NCBI GenBank assembly: GCA_049282265.1
Contig: JBAPTR010000090.1
Span: 1-52,948 of the forward strand
DNA: 52,948 nucleotides
Source of the DNA: CAYUCJ01 sp049282265
GTDB lineage: Bacteria > Desulfobacterota > DSM-4660 > Desulfatiglandales > Desulfatiglandaceae
Direction: 5' to 3'
The notes under the pieces: model-generated
Database searches by the model: none
Told to the model about the DNA's origin: nothing
Seen by the model: only the letters and a program-made list of their open reading frames with translations
Translations under genes and position numbers: made by a program
Shown: piece after piece, positions 44,988-52,948 of the stretch
How the letters are laid out: every line of letters begins with the position of its first letter
Numbering within the stretch: position 1 is the first letter of the stretch

Positions 44988-46286
44988 TTACATAAAACCA
45001 AAGGCCCGCGGCAGCCACAGGACCATGTGGGGCGAATAGGTAATAATAGCAAGAACGGCTAACTGTATAATCAAAAAGGGTATAACCGCCCTGGACACAT
45101 AAATGAGATCCCGGTTGGCCATGGCTCCCGTGATATAAAGACTCACGCCCATGGGGGGTGTGCAGTACCCGATTGCGAGATTGACGGTGAAGAGTAATCC
45201 GAAGTGCATGGGATTGATATGGAATGCGTATACCATGGGCAGAAAGACCGGCCCGAGCACAAGGGTGGCGGAAATAATGTCCATGAACATGCCGACGATC
45301 AACAACAAGATATTGCATACGAGGAGGAACACGATCGGCGAATGGATACCGGCCATGACCGCTTCGGTCAGTCTTTCCGGAATACCGGTCAGGGTCAGAT
45401 ATCGACCAAAGCAGGTAGCTCCTGCTACAATGATTAAAAGCGTTGCGGAAGTCACAGCGGAATTTACCGTCACTTTTTTCACGTCGGACAGTTTCATGGA
45501 TTTGTGTATGAAAATCTCGACGATAAAGGCATAGACACATGCTACGACCGCCGCTTCGTTTGCAGTGAAGGCACCTGAAAAGATCCCGCCGAAGATAATT
45601 ACCGGGAGCATAAGGGACCAGAAGCCTTCTTTAAATACGAGCCAGAGTTCTTTGGTACTGGGCACGGGCATGCGGACGAGTTTTGGCTTTTTGCGGCAGT
45701 AAAAATAAGTGTATGCACAGGTTCCGACAATGATGAGGACACCGGGAACGAATCCCGTCAAGAACAGCCCCTGCAGAGAGACATTACTGATCATGCAATA
45801 GAGAATCATGCTAATACTTGGGGGGATGATGACCCCGAGATTGGGAGACGTGGTCATGAGCCCCAGGGTGAACCTTTCAGGATATCCGTTATCCATGAGG
45901 GCCGGAATCATGAAACCGCCGATGGCCACCACTGTAGCGACGGTGGACCCTGAAATGGCACCAAAAAGTCCGCAGCCGATAACTCCCGCCATGCCCAGGC
46001 CACCGGGCAACCAGCTTACAAAAGTATTGGCCACTTTTATAAGTTTGTCCACGATTGTTCCAGCGGTCATGATATTTCCGCAAAGGATAAAGTAGAGGAC
46101 CACCACCAGGGCGAACTTGTCCAGACTGCGAAACAGTGTTTGGGCCAGAAGAAGAAGAGGGAGATGGGTAAAGAAAATAAAGGAGAGGACCGATGTGAAA
46201 AAGAGGCACATAAACACAGGCACAGTGGCGGCCATGGACCCCAAGAGAATGAGCATCATCACAATATCAGCAATATTCACATTCAT
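44988..46286 (-). CDS. dctM: TRAP transporter large membrane subunit DctM
   Basis: 432 aa with about twelve hydrophobic segments. Typical DctM signatures: GVIIPPSISMILYCMI, AISGSTVATVVAIGG, MDIISATLVLGPVFLPM, and NLAIGYCTPPMGVSLY. It is the sodium-coupled transport channel of the tripartite importer. Follows dctQ by 61 nt. Confidence 0.95.
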   Translation of the reverse strand: MNVNIADIVMMLILLGSMAATVPVFMCLFFTSVLSFIFFTHLPLLLLAQTLFRSLDKFALVVVLYFILCGNIMTAGTIVDKLIKVANTFVSWLPGGLGMAGVIGCGLFGAISGSTVATVVAIGGFMIPALMDNGYPERFTLGLMTTSPNLGVIIPPSISMILYCMISNVSLQGLFLTGFVPGVLIIVGTCAYTYFYCRKKPKLVRMPVPSTKELWLVFKEGFWSLMLPVIIFGGIFSGAFTANEAAVVACVYAFIVEIFIHKSMKLSDVKKVTVNSAVTSATLLIIVAGATCFGRYLTLTGIPERLTEAVMAGIHSPIVFLLVCNILLLIVGMFMDIISATLVLGPVFLPMVYAFHINPMHFGLLFTVNLAIGYCTPPMGVSLYITGAMANRDLIYVSRAVIPFLIIQLAVLAIITYSPHMVLWLPRAFGFM

Positions 46287-46347
46287 ATCGTAGATCGTCT
46301 CCGTGTTTCAAAACATGCAATAGCTTCAAGGAAGACCAGTAACCTGC

Positions 46348-46857
46348 TCAGGATGTGCTGTCTTCGGCCTTTGACCGGATTTCCCGGATGTCCTGATAAA
46401 TGGCCTGAATGGTCCGAATAAACATCATGATTCCCATTGCAGGCATGAGCGCATACAGGTACACCAGCGGTATGCGCATGATAATCGTAGCTTGATGCGT
46501 GGTTATCTGGAGGGCTGCCATTTTCCAACCATAATATGCCATCATTACTGCAAAGATGCCGGTCACAAAATTGCTGAAAAAGACGAGGGGGACCTTAAGG
46601 CCTGTAACGACCTGAGGCAAGGCATCGATTTTGATCATGGAACGGGCCTTGATCGCGGCGCTGCAGCCAATGAAGGTGGTCAGGATGATCACTTCCCTGA
46701 CCAGTTCTTCGGCCCAGGTTAACGAACTGTGAAATAGATATCGGAGAAATACGTTGAAAAAGAGGGCCAGAAGGGCAGCGGTTGTTGCGATAAAGAGGGA
46801 CCAGTCTTCCACAAAACTCAATATGGTGTCGAGGACACCGAGTGTCTTTGATAGCAT
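46348..46857 (-). CDS. dctQ: TRAP transporter small membrane subunit DctQ
   Basis: 169 aa, four hydrophobic helices, with the family segment NVFLRYLFHSSLTWAEELVREVIILTTFIGCSAAIKARSMIKID. Partner of DctM. A terminator-like hairpin separates it from dctP, so it is probably made in lower amounts than the binding protein. Confidence 0.92.
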   Translation of the reverse strand: MLSKTLGVLDTILSFVEDWSLFIATTAALLALFFNVFLRYLFHSSLTWAEELVREVIILTTFIGCSAAIKARSMIKIDALPQVVTGLKVPLVFFSNFVTGIFAVMMAYYGWKMAALQITTHQATIIMRIPLVYLYALMPAMGIMMFIRTIQAIYQDIREIRSKAEDSTS

Positions 46858-46870
46858 GGTGGGCTCTCAT

Positions 46871-46912
46871 AAAAAGGCGGGAGAAAGCTTTATGCTTCAC
46901 CCCGCCTTTTTT
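46871..46912 (-). terminator. Leaky terminator/processing hairpin between dctP and dctQ
   Basis: AAAAAGGCGGG at 46871-46881 pairs with CCCGCCTTTTT at 46901-46911 (11 bp), with a T run on the minus strand. It begins 11 nt after the dctP stop and precedes dctQ, the classical position for setting a surplus of binding protein. Confidence 0.85.
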
Positions 46913-46922
46913 CGGCTGAATG

Positions 46923-48005
46923 TTATCTGTAGTGCATGAACTTCTCGACTTCCTGCAGGTAATTTGCGGACCGGTATGTGTCGCTGGGATAAAGCTTGTC
47001 AATCTCAGAAGCAAATTCCTGGTGGACTTTGTCGGCTTCTTTTTTCAAAATGGCCATCTGATCAGCGGGGAGCTTGAAGAACTCAATGCCCTTTGACTTG
47101 GCATTGGCGATTTGGTCTGTCTCCTGCTTTCTGGTCTCCACGCGGATTTTGGCGCACACATCATGTACGACCTCTTTGAAGGTCTTCTGCAGGTCCATGG
47201 GGAGGCTGTTGAACCACGCCTTGTTGAAGATCCAGATAAAGAGCCCCTGCGCATAGTTGATTTGTGTAAAATATTTAGCAATCTCGAACTTCTTGGTGAT
47301 GTTGCAGACCATTGGAGTATGGTCAAGGCCCGTGATAACGCCTTGTTTCAAAGCAACGGGAACATCCGGCCAGGGCATGACGACGGCAGTAAGCCCCCAT
47401 GCCTTGTAAGTCAACTTGTTTACGGCCGCTTCGGCGATACGGAACTTGACCTTCTTGGCATCAGAAATCGTCTTGACGGGTATCGTGGTGGCCCAGCCAT
47501 AGTTTCCATACCCGGTAATATCAAGGCCCATGATGCCCTGGTGGTCCATGGCCATCATGAAGTGGTCGAAGAGTTTGCCGCTGTTGACAAACCTGTCGAG
47601 TTTGTCGAATGAGTTAACCAGAAAAGGAAGGTTGATCAGGCCAAATCTGGGGCCGAGGTTCGTGGCTGCGACGGAACTGCAGCCCATCCCCTGGATGGCC
47701 CCCATTTGCAACTGATTGAGGACCTCGACTTCACCCCCCAGCATTGAGAAAGGTTTGTAGTCAAAATAGATCTGACCATGGGTGCGTTTCCACAACTCGT
47801 CACGGATTGCGAAGCCGGCATACACGCCTTTAATAACAGGATGGGAAACATTGGAGACGATGCATCTGTACTTGGCGCCGGAAGGATCAAAATTGGCTTT
47901 CCATTTATCCAGAGAAGGGGCCTTTTTTGCCCAGGCCGAACCACCTATCAAAGCGAAACCCAAAACAAAGACCATTGCAAAGAATAATACATTTTTCGTC
48001 TTCAT
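46923..48005 (-). CDS. dctP: TRAP transporter periplasmic binding protein DctP
   Basis: 360 aa. Signal peptide MKTKNVLFFAMVFVLGFALIGGSAWA, then a DctP-type fold (GAIQGMGCSSVAATNLGPRFGLINLPFLV, TIPVKTISDAKKVKFRIAEA, and the family arginine-bearing KVKFRI segment). It captures the substrate, likely an organic acid; identity unknown. AAGGAG precedes the ATG. A possible promoter lies on the minus strand with TTGACA at 48125-48120, 17 nt, and TTGAAT at 48102-48097. Confidence 0.93.
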   Translation of the reverse strand: MKTKNVLFFAMVFVLGFALIGGSAWAKKAPSLDKWKANFDPSGAKYRCIVSNVSHPVIKGVYAGFAIRDELWKRTHGQIYFDYKPFSMLGGEVEVLNQLQMGAIQGMGCSSVAATNLGPRFGLINLPFLVNSFDKLDRFVNSGKLFDHFMMAMDHQGIMGLDITGYGNYGWATTIPVKTISDAKKVKFRIAEAAVNKLTYKAWGLTAVVMPWPDVPVALKQGVITGLDHTPMVCNITKKFEIAKYFTQINYAQGLFIWIFNKAWFNSLPMDLQKTFKEVVHDVCAKIRVETRKQETDQIANAKSKGIEFFKLPADQMAILKKEADKVHQEFASEIDKLYPSDTYRSANYLQEVEKFMHYR

Positions 48006-48196
48006 GTTGTACTCCTTTCTCTTCTCTTGAAGTTTAAAGTGGAATTAAAGAAATCGAGTCTATCCTCCCTTATTAAATATATTAAAGATGAGCCGGATTC
48101 AAACAGAGTTTTTATATTTTGTCAAGGAAGAAACATCCTCCGGGGATTTGTTCATCGGGAATGCTGTTCAGATGACTATCCCTTTGGGGAGAGGAA

Positions 48197-48754
48197 TTAA
48201 ACGCCCTTCGAGAGCACCTTTTCATCGTGCAGCAATCTGGCTTGCGTCCCTTTGGCCACTTGATAGGTGCGGCTGAATTCAGACCAGAAGGCCTTGTCTT
48301 TTTCCTTCCAGTCGGGGCCGAATTTATCATCAAAAAAATCACCGAGTTTCTCAAAGAGAATCTGCCAGGCGGCCTTGCCTGAGGCAATGGCAGCAAGCAG
48401 TTCCTCGATGATCGCATCGAGCTGAGCCAGCTTTTCTTTGGGGATGTAAAAAATGGCGCCTTTCCTGATGGAGGTCATGAGCGTTTCAGGGTTCATGGCA
48501 TGGGCTGTGAGCATGATGCTGGGAATATTTCTTTCCACGGTCTCTTCGAGGAGGCCCAATCCATTCACGCCCATGATGTCTAGAATGGCGAGGTCATACC
48601 GGTTCCTTTGAATCTTGTCCACGGCAGTGTCAAAATCTTGGGCCCGGTCCACATGGGCGGATTCAAGAATTTCCTCTATGGTATCCAGCACATCCTTTTC
48701 ATCGTCGACCGCGAGTATTCTCTTGTCAGAGAGATAAGATCTTTCTTCGGGCAT
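48197..48754 (-). CDS. Orphan response regulator (receiver domain plus short unknown tail)
   Basis: 185 aa. Receiver domain with acidic pair in ILAVDDEKDV, phospho-acceptor Asp in YDLAILDIMG, Thr in IMLTAHA, and Lys in FYIPKEKL. After residue 120 there is a helical tail (KAAWQILFEKLGDFFDDKFGPDWKEKDKAFW) without DNA-binding or enzymatic motifs, so it probably acts by protein contact. No histidine kinase gene lies in the window. GGAGGAG precedes the ATG. It is upstream of dctP on the same strand, with a gap of about 190 nt. Confidence 0.88.
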   Translation of the reverse strand: MPEERSYLSDKRILAVDDEKDVLDTIEEILESAHVDRAQDFDTAVDKIQRNRYDLAILDIMGVNGLGLLEETVERNIPSIMLTAHAMNPETLMTSIRKGAIFYIPKEKLAQLDAIIEELLAAIASGKAAWQILFEKLGDFFDDKFGPDWKEKDKAFWSEFSRTYQVAKGTQARLLHDEKVLSKGV

Positions 48755-48959
48755 ATTGCAGTCTCCTCCATATTCTTAGAGAGTCAATACGTGCTATCCA
48801 TCCTTGCCTCGCCAGATTTCAGTGGAACAGGAAAACGCCCATTCATCCCTAGTAATTCATAGAATTTTCGAAATGTTAAGGTTGATACAATAGAAAATTC
48901 CGTTTGTTTTGTCAAGATGAAAACAATGATGGCGAGTGCAAATTCGATATCAAAAAAGC

Positions 48960-48989
48960 TTGACACGCAAAAAGCGGGATGGTAACAAT
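48960..48989 (+). promoter_or_regulatory. Promoter of the TetR-family regulator gene
   Basis: TTGACA at 48960-48965, then AACAAT at 48984-48989 with an 18-nt spacer. It runs directly into the operator at 48994. Confidence 0.55.
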
Positions 48990-48993
48990 CATG

Positions 48994-49011
48994 TGAATGA
49001 ATCATCATTCA
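48994..49011. promoter_or_regulatory. FadR-type operator palindrome
   Basis: TGAATGA-ATCA-TCATTCA: perfect 7-bp inverted half-sites with a 4-nt spacer, 16 nt upstream of the regulator's start codon. As I recall it, the Bacillus FadR/YsiA box is TGAATGA-MTAN-TCATTCA; this site differs at one spacer base. Its place next to the promoter -10 implies autorepression. Confidence 0.75.
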
Positions 49012-49026
49012 TAATCGGGTCCAGGT

Positions 49027-49617
49027 ATGGGAAAGAAAAAAAGTAATCAAAAATACTACAGGATTATTCAAGCAGCTACAAAAATATTTGCCCGGAAAGG
49101 CTTTTTTCAGGCAAAGGTTTCCGATATTGCGAGAGAAGCGGGCGTGGCCGACGGTACCATTTATCTCTATTTCGAGAATAAGGATGACATCCTGATTTCA
49201 CTTTTCGAAGCACAGATGAAGAAGGTTCTGGACAACATGGTCGAAAAGTTGGCCGAACAGGATGACCCCGCAAGAAAATTGGAGGAATTCGCGTTTACGC
49301 ACCTGCGGCTCATTGAAGCGAACAAGGACGTGGCGGAAATCATCCAGGTTGAACTCAGGCAGAGCAGTAAGTTCATGAAAGAATACAAGAACGAACGGTT
49401 TGCACAGTACCTGGGCTTGATCGCTGATATTATTCGTGTTGGGCAGGAAAAGGGCGTTTTCAGACAAGATGTTATACCGGGTATTGCCGAAAGGGCATTT
49501 TTCGGGGCACTTGACGAGATGTCCAGATTCTGGGTGTTGTCAAACCGTAAGGAGTATGATATTAAAACGGCTGCTCAACAAATCAGCGGTTATTTCCTGA
49601 GGGGAATAGCGGTTTGA
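49027..49617 (+). CDS. fadR: TetR-family regulator, FadR-like (fatty-acid degradation)
   Basis: 196 aa. N-terminal helix-turn-helix: IIQAATKIFARKGFFQAKVSDIAREAGVADGTIYLYFENKDDIL. The C-terminal ligand domain (ILISLFEAQMKKVLDNMVEKL, AEIIQVELRQSSKFMKEY) resembles Bacillus FadR, which releases its operator on binding long-chain acyl-CoA. Supporting context: a FadR-type palindrome before its own gene, and etfBA directly downstream as in Bacillus. Its own ribosome site is weak (AGG only). Symbol given by analogy. Binding of acyl-CoA is inference. Confidence 0.85.
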   Translation: MGKKKSNQKYYRIIQAATKIFARKGFFQAKVSDIAREAGVADGTIYLYFENKDDILISLFEAQMKKVLDNMVEKLAEQDDPARKLEEFAFTHLRLIEANKDVAEIIQVELRQSSKFMKEYKNERFAQYLGLIADIIRVGQEKGVFRQDVIPGIAERAFFGALDEMSRFWVLSNRKEYDIKTAAQQISGYFLRGIAV

Positions 49618-49792
49618 CCGTGACGTAACCCGTAGGTTTGCAGGGAAGCTGGAAATTCTGAGTTTCGGCTTCCGTCAGTAGAAAGTCCTCGGGACCGGGC
49701 TTTTTAGGAAGCTGTCTTTGGCTGGATAAATTGCTTTTTGTGGCCGCGGTTACTTCGGCCATCAGCACTACTTGGTACGAAAGGAGGGGAAA

Positions 49793-50587
49793 GTGAATAT
49801 TATCGTTTGTTTGAAACAGGTGCCCGATACGGAGAGCCAGATCAAAATTGCCCAGGATGGTCAATCCATCGTAACGGATGACATCAAATGGGTCATGAAT
49901 CCCTATGATGAATATGGGGTTGAAGAGGCACTCCGTCTCAAGGAGAAATTTGGGGGTGAGGTGACTGTCGTTGGAATGGGACCGAAACGGGTCACGGAAT
50001 CCATCCGGACGGCTCTGGCCATGGGAGCCGACAAGGGGATTTTGATTTGCGATGATGGACTGGAGGGCAGCGATTCCCTGGCCACGGCCAAGGTATTGGC
50101 CGCCGCCGTTAAGGACCTCGGGTATGATATTATTTTTACCGGCCAGCGTGGAATTGATGAGGATATGGGCGTGGTTGGTGGAGCCCTGGCGGAATTGCTT
50201 GGGATTCCGAATCTTTCCCTCGTCCTCAAAGCGGAAGTGGCGGAGGATGGAAAATCTGTCACGGTGCACCGCCCGGTGGAGGGACAGACGCTTGTCCTCA
50301 CATCCGATCTTCCGGTCCTGATTACTGCCCAAAAGGGATTGAACGAACCAAGGTACGCTTCTCTTCCGGGTATCATGAAGGCCAAGAGAAAACCACTGGA
50401 GGAGAAGACCCTGGCGGATCTCGGGCTGGATGGAGCACAATTCGGTCTGGGTGCAAGAAAACAAAAGATCATTGAACTGAGTCCCCCACCCGAAAGACAG
50501 GCTGGAAAGATTGTAGAGGGGGAAACACCCCAGGAGAAGGCTGCCGAGTTGGCCAAATTGCTGCACGACGAGGCCAAGGTCATTTAG
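49793..50587 (+). CDS. etfB: Electron transfer flavoprotein beta subunit
   Basis: 264 aa. Seen: IIVCLKQVPDTESQIKI, the AMP-binding region MNPYDEYGVEEALRLKE, ALAMGADKGILI, and GQRGIDEDMGVVGGALAELL. With EtfA it takes electrons from acyl-CoA dehydrogenases. Start is GTG 49793, which has AAGGAGGGG just upstream; the ATG at 49772 precedes the ribosome site and is unlikely. Followed by etfA after 79 nt. Confidence 0.95.
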   Translation: MNIIVCLKQVPDTESQIKIAQDGQSIVTDDIKWVMNPYDEYGVEEALRLKEKFGGEVTVVGMGPKRVTESIRTALAMGADKGILICDDGLEGSDSLATAKVLAAAVKDLGYDIIFTGQRGIDEDMGVVGGALAELLGIPNLSLVLKAEVAEDGKSVTVHRPVEGQTLVLTSDLPVLITAQKGLNEPRYASLPGIMKAKRKPLEEKTLADLGLDGAQFGLGARKQKIIELSPPPERQAGKIVEGETPQEKAAELAKLLHDEAKVI

Positions 50588-50666
50588 GGACCGGCTGCGT
50601 GGGGTCGATAGAAAGCCCGGGGAACCTGAGTGAACCCACTATTATCTAATGAAGGAGATGATTGAG

Positions 50667-51650
50667 ATGGCACAGGGAGTATGGGTAGTTGCAGAGCAAA
50701 GAGACGGAGACATTCGCAAGGTCACCTATGAGGTCGTGAGCGAGGGAAGGCGTCTGGCGGACGCACTGGGTCAGGACCTGACGGTCGTTCTTCTGGGATC
50801 GGACATAAAAAGTAAAGCGGCCGAGTTGGGTCAGTATGGAGCCGACAGGGTGCTGGTGGCAGACGATCCAAGGCTGGATCCTTATACCACGGATGCGTAT
50901 GTCACCGTGATAGGAGATCTGGCAAAATCCGAAGAACCGGCTGTCCTATTGATGGGTGCTTCGGTCCAGGGAAAGGACCTTTCGGCCAGGTTATCCGCGA
51001 GGCTCGATGTCGGGATGGCCCAAGACTGCACCGTTCTTGAGATACAGGACGGGAACCTCGTTGCTACAAGGCCGATCTATGCAGGAAAGGCCTATGCAAA
51101 GGTCACTTTTGAGAACAGCTGGCCACAGATGGCCACGGCGAGGCCCAATGTTATGGCGATTTCCGAGCCGGACAGCTCAAGGTCGGCCGAGGTCGTTGAT
51201 GCCTCTTTTACGCTGGAAGACGCAGCGTTGAAAACCCGGGTGGCGGACATCCTCAGAGATGAGGCCGGTAAAATAGACTTGACCGAGGCGGAAAGGATAG
51301 TCTCCGGAGGGCGGGGAATGAAAGGTCCTGAAAATTACAAGATTCTGGAGGAGCTTGCCGGCGTTCTGGGCGGGACGGTCGGGGCCTCGCGTGCTGCCGT
51401 TGATGCAGGTTGGCGCCCACAGACGGACCAGGTGGGGCAGACCGGGAAGGTGGTTTCACCGAATCTCTATATCGCGTGCGGTATCTCGGGGGCCATTCAA
51501 CATCTCGCAGGAATGGGAACATCCAAATTCATCGTGGCCATTAACAAAGATCCGGATGCGCCTATTTTTCAGAAAGCGGATTACGGCGTGGTGGGGGATC
51601 TTTTTGATGTGGTACCGGCCCTGACCGAAGAAATGAAAAAATATCTCTAG
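50667..51650 (+). CDS. etfA: Electron transfer flavoprotein alpha subunit
   Basis: 327 aa. The C-terminal FAD-binding domain is clear: IVSGGRGMKGPENYKILEELAGVLGGTVGASRAAVDAGW, GQTGKVVSPNLYIACGISGAIQHLAGM, and IVAINKDPDAPIFQKADYGVVGDL. I chose ATG 50667 because AAGGAG lies 9 nt before it; ATG 50649 is in frame six codons earlier and overlaps that site. Ends at a strong terminator. Confidence 0.95.
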   Translation: MAQGVWVVAEQRDGDIRKVTYEVVSEGRRLADALGQDLTVVLLGSDIKSKAAELGQYGADRVLVADDPRLDPYTTDAYVTVIGDLAKSEEPAVLLMGASVQGKDLSARLSARLDVGMAQDCTVLEIQDGNLVATRPIYAGKAYAKVTFENSWPQMATARPNVMAISEPDSSRSAEVVDASFTLEDAALKTRVADILRDEAGKIDLTEAERIVSGGRGMKGPENYKILEELAGVLGGTVGASRAAVDAGWRPQTDQVGQTGKVVSPNLYIACGISGAIQHLAGMGTSKFIVAINKDPDAPIFQKADYGVVGDLFDVVPALTEEMKKYL

Positions 51651-51681
51651 CTGACGCTTCAATTTTTCTTCTGACCACATC

Positions 51682-51716
51682 GGGACCTGGAGGGTGGCCT
51701 TCCAGGTCCCTTTTTT
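51682..51716 (+). terminator. Rho-independent terminator after etfA
   Basis: GGGACCTGGA (51682-51691) and TCCAGGTCCC (51701-51710) form a perfect 10-bp stem with a 9-nt loop, followed by six T. Confidence 0.95.
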
Positions 51717-52232
51717 GGAGGGCCGATGCGTTCGCGCAATTGCGGTTCCTCACCATGGTCCACCCGGTTGCCGAAAACCGTGAAACTCTTGGGGGATAGA
51801 GGATGGCATGTGGAAGCTGGAGGCTGAAGTGGCGGACAAAAGAAAAACCCCCGGGTTTCTGCCGGGGGACAACCGGATGTACCGTTGCTTGAATGGTTTG
51901 TCATTTCTCCGAGGGAAGGCAGGGGAGAATCCAGTAAATACAACGCGCACTCCAGAAGTAACTGTAGATAAAGCAAGTTTTGTGCCGGAGTATGGGATGG
52001 GTCATATATTACGTGATTTCAAAATGATAGAATGTTGGTCATGTACCTCGATGGGACGCTTGTAGTCATTTCAACACAGCTACAGTATTGCCGTTGCTAC
52101 GGGTGGAAATGGCGGATAATGGCCACGGCAATATCACATGGGTGTGCCGGTGGATGGTCTCCATGGGAGGCAGCATTATTTGATTGACAAAATGATGCCA
52201 ATTGAGGTTAAATAATAGTTTAGCTATTTCAT
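51717..52232. other. Gene-free region before the tRNA
   Basis: About 515 bases with no supported gene. It holds a minus-strand terminator-like hairpin at 51848-51868. The 85-codon frame 51808-52065 spans that hairpin and has no ribosome site. Confidence 0.5.
51843..51868 (-). terminator. Terminator-like hairpin oriented to the minus strand
   Basis: CCCCCGG (51848-51854) pairs with CCGGGGG (51862-51868); on the minus strand it is followed by a run of T. No minus-strand gene lies upstream of it in the window. Confidence 0.55.
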
Positions 52233-52309
52233 GGCGGTGTAGCTCAGATGGTCAGAGCATGCGGCTCATATCCGCAGGGTCACTGGTTCAATTCCAGTCA
52301 CCGCCACCA
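52233..52309 (+). tRNA. tRNA-Met (CAU anticodon)
   Basis: 77 nt including an encoded CCA. Acceptor stem GGCGGTG/CACCGCC, D arm AGCTCAGATGGTCAGAGC, anticodon stem TGCGG/CCGCA with loop CTCATAT (anticodon CAT), T arm CTGGTTCAATTCCAG. The acceptor begins with a paired G-C, so it is not initiator tRNA. Elongator Met is the best guess; tRNA-Ile2 with lysidine at C34 cannot be fully excluded. Confidence 0.93.
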
Positions 52310-52411
52310 GGCAAAAAACACCTTTCAGATGTTGACATTTCCTAGAGAGGCCTTATTTTCACGACAGGACACGATGAAAGCGTTTCTTAGATGGACATGA
52401 GGACATTCAAA

Positions 52412-52918
52412 ATGGGGGAGCTATCGACGGTGAGCGAGGCTCTCGATGTTGCCGAAGACAAGACGGGCAATTTTTTCAAGTTCTCATTCGGTCAATGGAA
52501 GCGTCACAGGTATGACATCAGGACCCTGGAATCCCTGACCCCTGATGCCATCAGCGCCTATGCTCTGGCCGTCTTGAGGAAGGGTTCCATGATGGGAACC
52601 CTTGATTGGAAAAACAAGGAGGAGGATTTCTATTTCATCTGTTTGCAGGATCACCTGATACTTGGCGCGTTGAATAGAGACGAAGAGCTTGAACTGCTGC
52701 CATTCCTCATATATATTTTCACACATGAACTGGTCCACGTGGTGCGTTTCTGTAATTTCCTGCAAAGATATGATATTCCCAAGGTCAACAAGGAAAGAGA
52801 AGAAAGGGTTGTGCATGCCACAACATTCGAAATTCTAAAGAATTTGTCCCTTCCGAAAATGGATTATGTGCTCAGTTCTTACAGAGAACACAGGGTTTGT
52901 GATATGAATCTCTCCTGA
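52412..52918 (+). CDS. Small HExxH-containing protein of unknown function
   Basis: 168 aa, no signal peptide. The motif THELVHVVRFCNFL gives HExxH, the zinc-binding and catalytic signature of zincins, and a glutamate-rich segment about 20 residues later (NKEREERVVHATTFEIL) could supply the third ligand. The protein is short for a protease and I do not recognise the family. ATG 52412 has GAGGA at 8 nt; ATG 52391 is in frame but has no ribosome site. It follows the tRNA gene. Confidence 0.75.
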   Translation: MGELSTVSEALDVAEDKTGNFFKFSFGQWKRHRYDIRTLESLTPDAISAYALAVLRKGSMMGTLDWKNKEEDFYFICLQDHLILGALNRDEELELLPFLIYIFTHELVHVVRFCNFLQRYDIPKVNKEREERVVHATTFEILKNLSLPKMDYVLSSYREHRVCDMNLS

Positions 52919-52948
52919 TATTACTGGGGCAAAGAGGAGGTCTTAAAG

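Noticed and set aside
1..52948. CRISPR arrays, insertion sequences, phage genes or rRNA
   Set aside because: No regularly spaced direct repeats, no transposase or integrase-like frames, no phage structural genes and no rRNA were seen.

Overview
The window looks like a chromosomal segment of a strictly anaerobic, sulfate- or sulfite-reducing deltaproteobacterium (Desulfobacterota). It carries a complete dsrMKJOP membrane complex, a tetraheme cytochrome c3, a periplasmic [NiFe]-type hydrogenase with hyp maturation genes, a TRAP transporter and etfBA. Taxonomy is inferred from gene content only; there is no rRNA here.

Layout. 1-3964 (-): 5' part of a nonribosomal peptide synthetase running off the left edge. 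4549-14629: a reductive pyrimidine-catabolism island with an NCS1 permease, dihydropyrimidine dehydrogenase (PreA), dihydropyrimidinase, beta-ureidopropionase, class III aminotransferase and a CoA-acylating (methyl)malonate-semialdehyde dehydrogenase. Together these could take uracil to beta-alanine and on to acetyl-CoA. 15011-19653: housekeeping folD, purA and mnmG. 19718-25844: a near-consensus promoter, an RsbRD_N-like gene, dsrMKJOP and a ferredoxin ended by a strong terminator. 25973-38215 (-): cytochrome c3, hydrogenase protease, an RND/cNMP/degenerate-GGDEF fusion, hydrogenase large and small subunits, hypE, hypD, hypF and hypC. 38261-42988 (-): a giant protein of unknown function just upstream of hypC. 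43265-48754 (-): acyl-CoA ligase, TRAP transporter and an orphan response regulator. 49027-51650 (+): a FadR-like TetR regulator with a FadR-type operator, and etfBA. The window ends with tRNA-Met(CAU) and a small HExxH protein.

Main observation: the hydrogenase large-subunit gene contains two in-frame TGA codons, exactly at the two cysteines of the N-terminal L1 motif (RxCGxC read as R-T-U-G-V-U-T), while the C-terminal L2 motif keeps both cysteines (DPCIAC). A perfect 8-bp hairpin with a GGU loop lies 15 nt after the second TGA and fits a bacterial SECIS element. This predicts a [NiFeSe] hydrogenase with two selenocysteine ligands in L1, unlike the well-known enzymes with one Sec in L2. A conventional gene caller would cut this gene in two.

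A second unexplained structure is a family of four intergenic repeats of about 220-300 bp (near 10702, 17421, 35351 and 43030) that fold as nested long inverted repeats. One supplies the purA stop codon and another overlaps the apparent start of the giant gene.
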